From an uncultured Bacteroidia bacterium (GTDB lineage: Bacteria; Bacteroidota; Bacteroidia; Bacteroidales; Prolixibacteraceae): DNA of 64,000 bases. Every line of letters starts with the position of its first letter. Position 1 is the first letter of the stretch. Where the stretch lies: assembly GCA_903850335.1 (NCBI GenBank), contig CAINLJ010000251.1, forward strand, positions 1 through 64,000, given 5' to 3'. The notes beneath the pieces were generated by a model. The model ran no database searches and was not told the origin of the DNA. It saw only the letters and a program-made list of their open reading frames with translations. The position numbers were made by a program, and so were the translations under genes. Shown in pieces: positions 54,312 to 63,973 of this stretch.

Positions 54312-55598
54312 TTAATTAATTAAACCGTAAGGATCAGGTAATAGATATACCTTTTCATTCAGAATCTTAACCGGATTATATATAATATAGACAGGTATCT
54401 TATGATTTATCAGGATTGTCTGTGGTATCGCATTCTTCTTCCCGCTTTTGAGCTCATTTATATCAATTTTACCCGGTAACAGGGTATGCGCCAATTCAAA
54501 GGCTTTCTCCAGCCTGACACATCCATGACTTAAAAACCGACGATCCTTCGCAAATGCTCCCGGCGAATTTGTTGAATGTAGGTAAATACTAAAGGGACTA
54601 TGCAAATTAAATTTCACAACACCTAAAGAATTCCCGGGTCCGGTAGCCTGACGAAACAAATAGGGAAAATTATTCTGATTATACTTTCCCCATTTTAATC
54701 TGGATTCATCAATTACATTACCCTTAACATCTACTATTTCGTAATCAAATTGTTCCAGATATTTTATGTCTTTTTGAACCTTGGGAAGGATCTCCTTAAC
54801 TGAAATAGAATGAGGTACGTTCCATAATGGGAATGTTACAACTGTCGTAAAATAGGACGCTATTGTAGGAGTTGGACTCATCTTTTTACCCACTACGGTG
54901 CGCATCTTAATCTTTAGTGAGTCACTCCTGTAATAGAAAGCTTCGGCTGAAGGAATATTAGCCAAAACATATTCACTGGAATGAAATGCATTCAGGAACC
55001 TGCAATAATTCATAGCCACAACGACCTTTTTATAGGTAGATGAATCACCGGGCATTAGTGAATCATTCAGGAATTTCTTTAAAATCCTGTAATCATGATC
55101 TGTGCAATCCAGGTTTGAAACAGTTTGAGGAACGGGTTCCTCATCTTTAAAATTCATTAATTGATTAATATAGACCGAATCCCGGTTGATGCCTATCCTG
55201 TTATAATCGAATTTGACATTTCCTTCCTGAAGTTCTTTAAGAAAATGCAATATTAAGGCAGTTAATTGCCTGTCTCTTTGCTCCTTGAATATACCATACA
55301 AATTATGATTACTTAGTAATGCTATTCGAATAAGATCCGATTCACTTTTGTTCAAAATGATCCCCGACCGATCGGCGGACATTAACAGGATGAGCCATTC
55401 GTTTGCCTTTTTAATCTTTTTTTCCGATGAAAACCAAAATAAAGGCTCTCGGTTAAGGTTATAGAACTTGCTGACCATCAGCTTATCTGAAATATCAGAA
55501 GAATCTCCAAAGCCTTTGGACATTAAAAAAATACAAATCACTATAAGCAGATAGCGCCTCCTGCGGGCATAGGTTAAATTTCCGGTCTTATAAAACAT
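54312..55598 (-). CDS. L,D-transpeptidase (YkuD domain)
   Basis: The 428-residue protein has one N-terminal hydrophobic segment (about 16-30). Helical and mixed regions follow, then a C-terminal YkuD domain. The catalytic motif SHGCVR has Cys360 and His358, and a second His341 lies in the IYLHSTNSP strand. This matches the YcbB-like long form, which makes 3-3 peptidoglycan cross-links or attaches proteins in the periplasm. It is 7 bases downstream of the DUF3108 gene. Confidence 0.92.
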   Translation of the reverse strand: MFYKTGNLTYARRRRYLLIVICIFLMSKGFGDSSDISDKLMVSKFYNLNREPLFWFSSEKKIKKANEWLILLMSADRSGIILNKSESDLIRIALLSNHNLYGIFKEQRDRQLTALILHFLKELQEGNVKFDYNRIGINRDSVYINQLMNFKDEEPVPQTVSNLDCTDHDYRILKKFLNDSLMPGDSSTYKKVVVAMNYCRFLNAFHSSEYVLANIPSAEAFYYRSDSLKIKMRTVVGKKMSPTPTIASYFTTVVTFPLWNVPHSISVKEILPKVQKDIKYLEQFDYEIVDVKGNVIDESRLKWGKYNQNNFPYLFRQATGPGNSLGVVKFNLHSPFSIYLHSTNSPGAFAKDRRFLSHGCVRLEKAFELAHTLLPGKIDINELKSGKKNAIPQTILINHKIPVYIIYNPVKILNEKVYLLPDPYGLIN

Positions 55599-55605
55599 AA
55601 CAGAA

Positions 55606-56391
55606 TTACTCCAGAAAATCCATTTGGTTAAAAGAATTCTTATAGCTAATGAGTTTCAATAAAACTGAGCCTACAATTCGGATATCCATCTTAACTAAAA
55701 GAGGGACGCGATTGTCGTCATCGCTGAACCAGATAGTGAGATCATCAGGATCCTTGAACATTCGACCAACCTCAACGACCGGGCATATTTTAAAACAGCT
55801 GATGGTTCCAAATTTGGTTTTGATACCTTCCATCCCCTTATATCTAAGACGGAAAGGAAATATCTCATCATCAAAATACATATTTATCAGGATCACATCA
55901 TCCTCTTTAAGTTTTGAAAAATCAACCCGCCGAATATAATAAAATGTTGAAGTAAGGTCCAGAATTTTTTCCGGTACTTTGTGAACACCTGACAATTTTG
56001 AGTTCACAGTATTATTTTTACGATCGTAGGTTACTTCATTATATTTAATATAGTGTCCTTCTTTAATATTACGGATTTGCTTATAAGGCAGGTAGGATTC
56101 TTTATCAAACCAACTTTCATAAATATCCTTTACCCCAAATAAAGTATTGGCAATGCCTGAGGTTTCACCAACTGCACTGGCATGGTAGACAGGCTTACCT
56201 GCATACAATTCCTCGGAAAGAGAAAAAGTTGTATAGCCTCCTACGATAAAGCCATATCTGATTTGATAAACCAGATTTTCACCGCCGGTAAATACCATAT
56301 TTGGTTTTAATGGTGGTGGGAAGATATCCTGTGCGTTAGTAAACAGAATACTGAATAGAAATATGATGGTTAAATTCAGGTGAACTTTCAT
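55606..56391 (-). CDS. DUF3108 exported protein
   Basis: The protein has 261 residues from the ATG at 56391 (MKVHLNLTIIFLFSILFTNA, a signal peptide). The frame extends 36 codons further upstream but that part is not signal-like. Beta-rich DUF3108 features are FTGGENLVYQIRYGFIVGG and KIKTKFG-like strands. Its role is unknown, with possible lipid or outer-membrane links. It sits 7 bases before the L,D-transpeptidase gene, suggesting a cell-envelope function. Confidence 0.8.
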   Translation of the reverse strand: MKVHLNLTIIFLFSILFTNAQDIFPPPLKPNMVFTGGENLVYQIRYGFIVGGYTTFSLSEELYAGKPVYHASAVGETSGIANTLFGVKDIYESWFDKESYLPYKQIRNIKEGHYIKYNEVTYDRKNNTVNSKLSGVHKVPEKILDLTSTFYYIRRVDFSKLKEDDVILINMYFDDEIFPFRLRYKGMEGIKTKFGTISCFKICPVVEVGRMFKDPDDLTIWFSDDDNRVPLLVKMDIRIVGSVLLKLISYKNSFNQMDFLE

Positions 56392-56521
56392 TACTGGAAT
56401 AAATCGACTAAAGTACCAAAATAGATAATTTAATAGTATGTTATTTACAAATCTAAAGAAAAAATCCCCCCTGCCTACAACAACAGAGGGGATAACCATT
56501 TTGTTATCAGAAAATTAATGA

Positions 56522-57898
56522 TTACATAAGATACGGAGCCCTCATATCTCTCACGTACAATTTATTTGCCTCAGCATCTCCGGTAACCTTTCCGGTTTTA
56601 GGATCCCATGTAACCTTGTGTCCCATCCGGATAGCAATATCACCCATGTGACTTATTGTATCAGAGATAATTGCTTCGTCCAGCGGGCATAATTCCTGTT
56701 CTTTCCCTGCAGCTACTGCCAGAAAACGTCTTCCCATTGTATTATTTTCACTATGTATCCATCCTTGTTCATTCTTTGGGAAGTTATTCAGTTTCCGGTT
56801 TATTTCCGGAATATCGGATTGAGCAGAGGAGCGGCTGAGTGATATCCATCCTTTTGTTCCATAAAATGTTGTGCCATTTGATTCTTTGAGAATACGGTGA
56901 TCGAGCATCTTCTGCCCTGCTACATCACTGCTCGCAAAATGAAGTTCGAGACCGTTCTGATACTTGCAGTTTACATCCCACGACAGGATATTATTATACA
57001 AGCCTCCTGAAGGCCAGTACTGACCAGAACCTTCGCAATTATAACCTGTGCTGACCTTATCTTTTAAGATCCAAACGAGTATATCCAGAGGATGAGCCCC
57101 CCAGCCGGCAAGGAAACCAATACTATAATCGTTATTAAACCAGGAACTGTTATTTGTTACCCGATCAGGACAGTAAGGTCTCAATGGGGCAGGACCAGAC
57201 CATCTTTCAAAATCAAAGTCAGCAGGGACCGGAACCTCCGTGCATACAGGAACCGGAACATCGTTTTTCCCGGGAGCCCAAACATCAACACGCTCAATCT
57301 CACCAATTGCACCCTCACGAATCAGGTCATAACCAAGTTTCATGTGCTCACAGGTACGCTGTTGAGTGCCGTAGTGAAATTTAACATCGTGCTTCTTTAA
57401 TTCCCCTGCAAGCATAAGATTTTGGGGATAACTTAATCCAAGTGGCTTGGCCAGCATAATATGTTTCCCCGCACGGGCAGCTTTAATGGCAGCCAAAACA
57501 TGCCAGTGATCAGGAGTTGTGATATGCACTACATCTATATCTTTACGCTGAAGTAGCTCATCCATATCCAGATAGGTTGTACATTGCTTATCTGTGAAAT
57601 TGTTTTCCTTGTAAAATTGGTTAATCTTGTTTGCGACAGATTCACGGCGACTCCTAAAAGTATCGCATACCGCAATATTCATTGCTTCCCGCAAAGGGAG
57701 AAAATAAGACATTAATTCATCAGTCCCACGAGAGCCTACACCGATATGCCCAACAACAATCCTGTCGTTAGCGCCTTTCCAGTTTGAACATGAGCCTAGA
57801 ACAGTGGGCAAAACGGCAGCTCCCATAGCCACTTTAAAAGAACGTTGTACAAAATCACGACGGGAAATCCCATCGTTAATCACGTTTTCATTTTTCAT
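56522..57898 (-). CDS. Tat-exported Gfo/Idh/MocA oxidoreductase (copy 1)
   Basis: The 458-residue protein has a twin-arginine signal (Arg13-Arg14, SRRDFVQRS), a possible lipobox LGSC (Cys37), and the dinucleotide-binding GHIGVGSRG (50-58). The family EKP motif reads AKP (Lys151-Pro152). The sugar-binding C-terminal half contains GAHPLDILVWILKD. It would oxidise or reduce a sugar with tightly bound NAD. It is the last gene of the operon, 48 bases after its near-twin. Confidence 0.9.
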   Translation of the reverse strand: MKNENVINDGISRRDFVQRSFKVAMGAAVLPTVLGSCSNWKGANDRIVVGHIGVGSRGTDELMSYFLPLREAMNIAVCDTFRSRRESVANKINQFYKENNFTDKQCTTYLDMDELLQRKDIDVVHITTPDHWHVLAAIKAARAGKHIMLAKPLGLSYPQNLMLAGELKKHDVKFHYGTQQRTCEHMKLGYDLIREGAIGEIERVDVWAPGKNDVPVPVCTEVPVPADFDFERWSGPAPLRPYCPDRVTNNSSWFNNDYSIGFLAGWGAHPLDILVWILKDKVSTGYNCEGSGQYWPSGGLYNNILSWDVNCKYQNGLELHFASSDVAGQKMLDHRILKESNGTTFYGTKGWISLSRSSAQSDIPEINRKLNNFPKNEQGWIHSENNTMGRRFLAVAAGKEQELCPLDEAIISDTISHMGDIAIRMGHKVTWDPKTGKVTGDAEANKLYVRDMRAPYLM

Positions 57899-57946
57899 AA
57901 TCCGAATTAATTAAGTTGTTTGTAAATCATTCCTGTAAATTTAGTA

Positions 57947-59320
57947 TTACACAAGATAAGGGGGTCTCATCTCCCTGGTATATAGCTTATTTGCATCCAA
58001 ATCACCAACGACCTCACCTTTTTTCGAATCCCAGGTTATTTTTCGTCCGGTACGAATAGCAATATCACCCATGTGACTAATTGTATCTGAGATAATTGCC
58101 TCATCAAGAGGACAAAGTTCAGCTTCTTTTCCCCTGACGACCGAGAGAAACCGCCTACCCATCGTATTGTTTTCACTGTCTATCCAACCCTCTTTATTCT
58201 TTGGAAAATTATTCAGCTTCTGATTTATTTCAGGCATATCCGACTGTGCAGAAGAACGACTCAACGAGATCCATCCCTTTGTTCCGTAAAAAGTTGTACC
58301 GTCCGACTCTTTCAGGGTCCTGTGGTCCAACATTTTTGTCCCCGCAACATCATGGCTCGCGAAATGTACTTCAAAACCATTCTGATATTTTAAATTCACA
58401 TCCCATGATTGAATATTATCATACAAACCCCCTGCAGGCCAGTATTTTCCTGTGGCTTCACAATTGTAATTTCCACTGACCTTATCCTTAACTATCCAGA
58501 CCAGAATATCCAGCGGATGAGCACCCCACCCCGCTAAAAATCCAATGCTGTAATCGTAGGTATACCATGATCCAATGTTAGTCACCCGTTCCGAACAATA
58601 AGGTCGAAGCGGTGCCGGACCACTCCATCGTTCAAAATCGAAACCGTCAGGTACAGGAACCTCATGGCACACTGGTGATGTCCCGCCAGGACCAGGCGCC
58701 CAAACATCTGCACGAACGATTTCACCAATTGCACCGTCACGGATCAGATCATACCCCAACTGCATATGACTAAATGAACGTTGCTGAGTCCCGTAATGAA
58801 ATTTCACATGATTGGCTTTCAGCTCTTTAGCAAGAATTAGATTTTGTGCGTAACTCAATCCCAACGGTTTTGCAAGCATAATATGTTTACCTGCCCTTGC
58901 CGCTTTTATGGCCGCAAGTACATGCCAATGATCTGGCGTCATGATATGGACAGCATCAATATCTTTACGCTCAAGGAGTTCATCCATATTAAGATAGGAT
59001 TTACATTGCTCCGAAGTGAAATTGTTCTCCTTGTAAAACTGATTGATCCGATTAGCTGCACTTTCACGACGATCCTTAAACGTATCGCAAACTGCAATAT
59101 TCATCGCTTCCCGCAAAGGTAGAAAGTAGCTAATCAACTCACCGGTTCCCCTGTCCCCAACACCAATATGTCCGACCACAATACGGTCATTGGCGCCCTT
59201 CCAGTTTGAGCAAGAACCAAGCACCGTTGGAAGAATGGCTGCACCGATTGCCCCTTTTACGGTTCGCTGAACAAAGTTCCTCCGCGTAATCCCCATATTG
59301 TTCAAATTTTCATCCTTCAT
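57947..59320 (-). CDS. Tat-exported Gfo/Idh/MocA oxidoreductase (copy 2)
   Basis: The 457-residue tandem paralogue of the previous gene differs at a minority of positions and has the same twin-arginine and LGSC features. The GHIGVGDRG cofactor loop and the AKPLG motif are kept. The pair may act on the same sugar in opposite directions (oxidation and reduction) or on two related sugars. It follows the isomerase gene by 37 bases. Confidence 0.9.
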   Translation of the reverse strand: MKDENLNNMGITRRNFVQRTVKGAIGAAILPTVLGSCSNWKGANDRIVVGHIGVGDRGTGELISYFLPLREAMNIAVCDTFKDRRESAANRINQFYKENNFTSEQCKSYLNMDELLERKDIDAVHIMTPDHWHVLAAIKAARAGKHIMLAKPLGLSYAQNLILAKELKANHVKFHYGTQQRSFSHMQLGYDLIRDGAIGEIVRADVWAPGPGGTSPVCHEVPVPDGFDFERWSGPAPLRPYCSERVTNIGSWYTYDYSIGFLAGWGAHPLDILVWIVKDKVSGNYNCEATGKYWPAGGLYDNIQSWDVNLKYQNGFEVHFASHDVAGTKMLDHRTLKESDGTTFYGTKGWISLSRSSAQSDMPEINQKLNNFPKNKEGWIDSENNTMGRRFLSVVRGKEAELCPLDEAIISDTISHMGDIAIRTGRKITWDSKKGEVVGDLDANKLYTREMRPPYLV

Positions 59321-59357
59321 AGATTTAAGAAAATTAAGCTTTTAGAAAATATCTACC

Positions 59358-60206
59358 TTAAACGGCTCCCAGGTTTTTCAGAAATGCAAAACTCTTCAAA
59401 ACTGCCTCTTCGCCGGCGATTTCAAGGGTTGAATAGCCATCGAAGCCTGCTATGACAAGCGCATGATAAATTGATTCAATATCAATTACTCCATCACCCA
59501 GGGCCGTAAGTGACATCCCGCATCCAAACCGGGTACCTCGCTTTTCAACCATCTCCTGAGGAAGATCCTTCCAATGAACATGTTCGATTTTTGAACCAAA
59601 TTCAGCTATCATTTCGAGCGACTCTCCCCCTCCTAACCACAGGTTGCCGGTATCAAGGTTGATCCCCAAGGCCTTCGAATTACAGCGATCGAGCACTTCA
59701 CCCATGAGCTTTACCGAATCGGTGATATGGCCATGAGGTTCAATGAGGATTTTTACACCATAATCTTCGGCAAACCTGAGAGGCTCGTACAATTTCTCGG
59801 CAATCGAAAAAACAGCTTCCGCGGTCGTAAGACTCTTGCCAAATGGTGTTTTGGGCTCTCCCTCAGCAGTAATCACATGTTTAACGCCTATAGCCCCGGC
59901 CATCTTTACGGCCTTAATGATTTGGGATGTCCCATACCGGGAAGGTGCTGCAGGATCAAGCAGATTGGCATGAGCACAAATACTCGAAAGTCCGAGTCCT
60001 CTCTCCTCAAACATTCTTTTGATATCAAAGGGGTTGGCGTCCAGACTGGCCAGTGCAGTAAATCCATATTCCACACCAAGGCAGGCACCATCGGAATTAT
60101 CGGTTAAATCACCACAACTAAATCCCCAATCTTTGATCTGGTCCAGCTGACTCTCCAGCGGGCTAAAAGGATTAATCAATGCAAAACATCCTACTTTTAT
60201 TGCCAT
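59358..60206 (-). CDS. Sugar phosphate isomerase/epimerase family TIM barrel
   Basis: The 282-residue protein has no signal peptide. The xylose isomerase-like barrel shows metal-binding candidates in ILIEPHGH and GINLDTGNLWLGG, then HVHWKDLP and YSTLEIAGEE. Members isomerise or epimerise keto-sugars. The lack of a signal suggests it acts on the product after import, downstream of the exported oxidoreductases. It is the third gene of the operon. Confidence 0.88.
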   Translation of the reverse strand: MAIKVGCFALINPFSPLESQLDQIKDWGFSCGDLTDNSDGACLGVEYGFTALASLDANPFDIKRMFEERGLGLSSICAHANLLDPAAPSRYGTSQIIKAVKMAGAIGVKHVITAEGEPKTPFGKSLTTAEAVFSIAEKLYEPLRFAEDYGVKILIEPHGHITDSVKLMGEVLDRCNSKALGINLDTGNLWLGGGESLEMIAEFGSKIEHVHWKDLPQEMVEKRGTRFGCGMSLTALGDGVIDIESIYHALVIAGFDGYSTLEIAGEEAVLKSFAFLKNLGAV

Positions 60207-60237
60207 CGTATTAAATTTTAAACGTTTTATAATTAAT

Positions 60238-61929
60238 TCACTGTATGTTATTCAAATAATGGTTGTATTTCTGCCCCAATTGTTCCTTGGAAACCTCTCC
60301 ACCTAACATCCAGATCCTGTATTTCAGACGCAATGTTTCGCCTTTCTTTAAGAGGATGTTCTTATCAAAAATAACAGCCGGACTGTAATAATAAAATGGA
60401 ACCTGAGGGTCATTAATAATATACCAGCTTGATGACTTCGGTGTAAACCCAGGTTGGTTATTGATCATCATACCAGCCCTTTTGCCCGTTAAACTGTTAA
60501 ATCCCATATAAACCCAGGGACTTTTTTGTCTGCCTGAGCTGTCACCGGGTGTAATGATTTCGGTAGATGTAAGACTCTGATTAAACCTTACCGATAATCC
60601 GGAATATCCTCCCCAGGACTGGCCTCCCGGTTCGCCAATTATCGGTGTACGGTCTAGCAATACACTATCCAATAGGGCGGTAAACAAATGTTCCTCATCA
60701 ATAGAATAACTTCCATCAGGTGATTGACTTGAGATATGGAATGTTCGTTCCTCAGACATAACTTCTCTTCCATCAATTGGATGGTACATTAAATTTAACC
60801 GGACATCGGCTGAAAAATCTTTATTGCCAGAGAATTTTATTTTCTCAATGGAAGTAACTCCATCTGATTTGAAACCTGTCTCAGTTGAACTGAAATTTTT
60901 CTGATACTCCCAGTAATTAATCCCATTAATGAATTTCCACGAAAACCATAATCCAAGATGCCAGGGATGATCGGGAGGAGAAACGCAGGTTAAATTCGAA
61001 CGACCAATAGTAAGCGGATGAAAATAGGGCTTACCAAATCTGTTTTTGTAGTTATATTGCCATATTACTTCTGAATTGTTTTTTAATGCAAATGAAGTAT
61101 CGGTTTTTTCAAACAGAAATTTATCTGGTAGTCTTTTATCAGCGTAACCTAGCTCAGGAGCAATATTTATAGTAACCTTTTGGCCGGCACACCATTGTGC
61201 TGCCCTTAACAATAGCGTTTGTAATCCGGAATTTAATAATGCCCTTTCATCATGACCAAGAGTAGTAAAAAAGCACCTCCCTTTCCCTACCTGATTGACA
61301 AAAACACAAGGAGTAACAATCTGATGTCCATCTTTTTCATCGTTTGCTGACAAAGACCCAATTGCTTTTGCCCCAGCAACAATATCGCTCTTCTCCCAAA
61401 TCTCATCCATTATAAAAAAAGGTGCCATCCCTTTTGAAATTGGATGAGTCTGATCCATACCATAAACATAGCCCTTAGTCCGTGCGCCGTGATGGGTCTC
61501 TTTTCCCCACCTGCCTATTCCCGCCTGATGATAAAACGACCAATCATAAAAAGAGGATGCACCGGCATGAAAAGAAAGAAGTCCACCTCCGGAATTAACA
61601 AACTTTTCAAAATCTTTCTCCCATTTGTCGCCAATTCTAATGTTGTTGTCAGGCCAGGAATTCCAATTACTGATAACAAGACGGAAATTCTTTAACGTTG
61701 CATAAGTCAGAGTATCTGGTTTTTCAGTTACTACCGTAATAAAGTTCTTCGTATCCGTGAAAATACGATTTAAAATCGGCGTTGTCTTCTTCCATTCATG
61801 ATTGTTCCTTCCGCTCAATATGAGCACTTTTATGGGAACATGATGAGAAAGAGTAGTATTTTTTTGATTTGAAATTGCTACCGGGGCAAAAATGAGCACA
61901 ATCAAAAATGCAATCAGAAATCTTTTCAT
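60238..61929 (-). CDS. ThuA-like domain fused to DUF6807/PmoA-like domain
   Basis: The 563-residue protein has a signal peptide (about 1-20). A ThuA-type glutamine-amidotransferase-like fold (about 30-255, VLILSGRNNHEW) precedes a DUF6807 domain (about 275-555, FHPLTIGRSNLTCVSPPDHPWHLGLWFSW). DUF6807 is annotated as methane oxygenase PmoA by old homology and is now seen as a sugar-processing domain. Both halves occur in sugar-oxidation loci; their fusion suggests linked steps. It lies 11 bases after the first isomerase gene of the operon. Confidence 0.85.
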   Translation of the reverse strand: MKRFLIAFLIVLIFAPVAISNQKNTTLSHHVPIKVLILSGRNNHEWKKTTPILNRIFTDTKNFITVVTEKPDTLTYATLKNFRLVISNWNSWPDNNIRIGDKWEKDFEKFVNSGGGLLSFHAGASSFYDWSFYHQAGIGRWGKETHHGARTKGYVYGMDQTHPISKGMAPFFIMDEIWEKSDIVAGAKAIGSLSANDEKDGHQIVTPCVFVNQVGKGRCFFTTLGHDERALLNSGLQTLLLRAAQWCAGQKVTINIAPELGYADKRLPDKFLFEKTDTSFALKNNSEVIWQYNYKNRFGKPYFHPLTIGRSNLTCVSPPDHPWHLGLWFSWKFINGINYWEYQKNFSSTETGFKSDGVTSIEKIKFSGNKDFSADVRLNLMYHPIDGREVMSEERTFHISSQSPDGSYSIDEEHLFTALLDSVLLDRTPIIGEPGGQSWGGYSGLSVRFNQSLTSTEIITPGDSSGRQKSPWVYMGFNSLTGKRAGMMINNQPGFTPKSSSWYIINDPQVPFYYYSPAVIFDKNILLKKGETLRLKYRIWMLGGEVSKEQLGQKYNHYLNNIQ

Positions 61930-61940
61930 AATTATATTAT

Positions 61941-62771
61941 CTACAGCAATCGTGAAAGATGTTCAAAGCTTCGCACGGCCTGATCTATAGTACCACATTC
62001 TACGCTGAAGACTATATCCCGTCCACTCGATTTTACAATGTCTATCACCCTTTTCCAGTCGACAACTCCATCGCCACAGGCACACCCGACAGGTGTTCCT
62101 GTAACCTTTCCGCGCTCGGCATTGCTTTGCGACAAACTAATATCTTTTGCATGAAGGTGCACCAATCGGTCTTTAACCCTTTCGAGCCATTCGTAAACGT
62201 CAGAACCACCTGCAAGATAACTATTTCCTGTGTCAAAATTAATTCCAATCGCAGGGGAGGAGACAAGATCATAAATACTATCCAGTCCACCCGGCGTTTT
62301 GCTGTATTGCTGATGAGGTTCGAGCCCTATCAGGATTCCATGACGCTCTGCCACCATCGAAGCTTCAGTCAGAGTATAGGTCATTAACTGATAATCCATT
62401 TGTTTAGTTGTCCATAATGGCTTTGGCCCTTCGTCTGTATTGACAACAGGTGCCCCAGCCTGGGCAGCCCACCGAATGGCCATCTTTAAATACTCAACAC
62501 TGATCTCCGGCTTGCAAAGGGGGGTATGTGAAGACAATCCGGAAAGTTTTACCTTATTCTTATCACATATCTCCTTAACATACAATGGATCATCGAAAAG
62601 AGATACCGAATGAAAATATCCGGCTTCACTAAGTAATTCGCGCCCCATATGTACCATAGGTTCAATATATTCATAGCCAATTTCCGCCGCCTTTCTTACG
62701 CCATTGACAAACGACATGTCGTGATGCCTCACAAATTCCATATTAATTCCAAGTCTGACAATTCCCTTCAT
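61941..62771 (-). CDS. Sugar phosphate isomerase/epimerase family TIM barrel (operon head)
   Basis: The 276-residue protein has no signal peptide. Barrel motifs are GIVRLGINMEFVRHHDMSF, IGLEPHQQYSKTPGG, INFDTGNSYLAGG and VHLHAKDIS. It is the first gene of the five-gene operon, divergent from the AraC regulator. It resembles the other cytosolic isomerase (59358-60206) in motif order, though the two differ in most positions. Confidence 0.88.
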   Translation of the reverse strand: MKGIVRLGINMEFVRHHDMSFVNGVRKAAEIGYEYIEPMVHMGRELLSEAGYFHSVSLFDDPLYVKEICDKNKVKLSGLSSHTPLCKPEISVEYLKMAIRWAAQAGAPVVNTDEGPKPLWTTKQMDYQLMTYTLTEASMVAERHGILIGLEPHQQYSKTPGGLDSIYDLVSSPAIGINFDTGNSYLAGGSDVYEWLERVKDRLVHLHAKDISLSQSNAERGKVTGTPVGCACGDGVVDWKRVIDIVKSSGRDIVFSVECGTIDQAVRSFEHLSRLL

Positions 62772-62788
62772 AATCTTATTGATTTATT

Positions 62789-62796
62789 TATATTTG
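62789..62796 (+). promoter_or_regulatory. Bacteroidota -7 promoter element for the AraC regulator
   Basis: TATATTTG fits TAnnTTTG, giving a leader of about 83 bases. It lies within the 118-base spacer shared with the divergent sugar-oxidation operon, so regulator binding here could affect both. Confidence 0.5.
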
Positions 62797-62889
62797 TATA
62801 CATTCATCAATATACCCAATAAGGTAAAGATAAGCCTGTTTAAATCAGGAATTGTTCAAAATCTTTCAGTGTAAAATATTAAATTCGAA

Positions 62890-63918
62890 ATGGAGAGAAG
62901 AGCAAAATTCTATGACCAAAGCGGCAAACTTTCACATAAGGCCGATAATTGCAGTCCGGTAAAAATTGCGGCTGATAAGGGGTATTTGGAGCTAACCACG
63001 CTCGCGCGGGATTCCTATCCCGGAAAAAGGTTGAATAAAGCCGAACTGTCCGGGATAAAGAGCATTGGCTACTGGAATATAAGGGATCTTCAGAGTTGGG
63101 GATTGGATTGGCATACAAATGAAGGGATTGAGATTTGCTACCTTGAGTCCGGAGATCTGACCTTTTTTCTGGGTGATGAAAAATTCAGTCTGGAGCCAAA
63201 TCACATGACAATAACTCGTCCCTGGATAAGTCATAAACTCGGAAATCCTCATGTTGAAATGTGTAAACTTCACTGGCTAATCCTGGATGTTGCGGTACGA
63301 CACCCTCATCAGGAATGGAGCTGGCCCGAATGGGTAATCCTAAATCCAAAAGACCTGGAAAAACTTACAATTTATTTCAGACAAAATGAGCAACCAGTCT
63401 GGAAAGCTTCCCATGAGCTGAAGGATTGTTTCGTCAAAATCGGGAAGGTAATCCGCGAAGCCGGAGAAAAAGAATATGAATCTAAACTTCGAATATTGAT
63501 TAATGCATTGTTAATTGCGCTTCTTGAGCATTTCCAGGAGGGAAAGATTAAGCTGAATGAGGAACTTATTGAATCCCGAAGGACTGTAAAACTTTTCCTT
63601 AAATCACTCGAAGTACGTTTTCATGAACCATGGACGCTTCCGGATATGGCAGCCTTCTGCAAGTTGGGAACCACCCGGTTTACCCAATATTGTGTAGAAT
63701 TAAGTAACTGTACACCAATGGTTTTTATTAATAAAATACGGCTAAATGAGGCTTCGAAGAGACTTAATGACCTTCCTGCAGCCTCAGCAACAGAGATCGC
63801 ATATCACTGTGGTTTCTCCAGTACTCAATATTTCACAACAGTTTTCAAAAGACATTTCGGGAAAACTCCCCAGGCCTATCGTAAGGAAAAGGTAGAAAGG
63901 TTTAAGGCTAAAAGTTAA
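62890..63918 (+). CDS. AraC family transcriptional regulator
   Basis: The 342-residue protein has a cupin-like ligand domain (about 70-165, EGIEICYLESGDLTFFLGD). The C-terminal double helix-turn-helix lies at about 240-335, ending ATEIAYHCGFSSTQYFTTVFKRHFGKTPQAYR. It likely activates the divergent five-gene operon in response to a sugar. The binding site was not identified. Confidence 0.93.
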   Translation: MERRAKFYDQSGKLSHKADNCSPVKIAADKGYLELTTLARDSYPGKRLNKAELSGIKSIGYWNIRDLQSWGLDWHTNEGIEICYLESGDLTFFLGDEKFSLEPNHMTITRPWISHKLGNPHVEMCKLHWLILDVAVRHPHQEWSWPEWVILNPKDLEKLTIYFRQNEQPVWKASHELKDCFVKIGKVIREAGEKEYESKLRILINALLIALLEHFQEGKIKLNEELIESRRTVKLFLKSLEVRFHEPWTLPDMAAFCKLGTTRFTQYCVELSNCTPMVFINKIRLNEASKRLNDLPAASATEIAYHCGFSSTQYFTTVFKRHFGKTPQAYRKEKVERFKAKS

Positions 63919-63923
63919 AGTAT

Positions 63924-63931
63924 TATCTTTG
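63924..63931 (+). promoter_or_regulatory. Bacteroidota -7 promoter element
   Basis: TATCTTTG matches TAnnTTTG just after the AraC stop. It would drive the gene beginning at 63974, with a leader of about 36 bases. Confidence 0.5.
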
Positions 63932-63973
63932 CACCTCAATTTCCGAAAATTATTTTAAAGTATATTCCATTCG

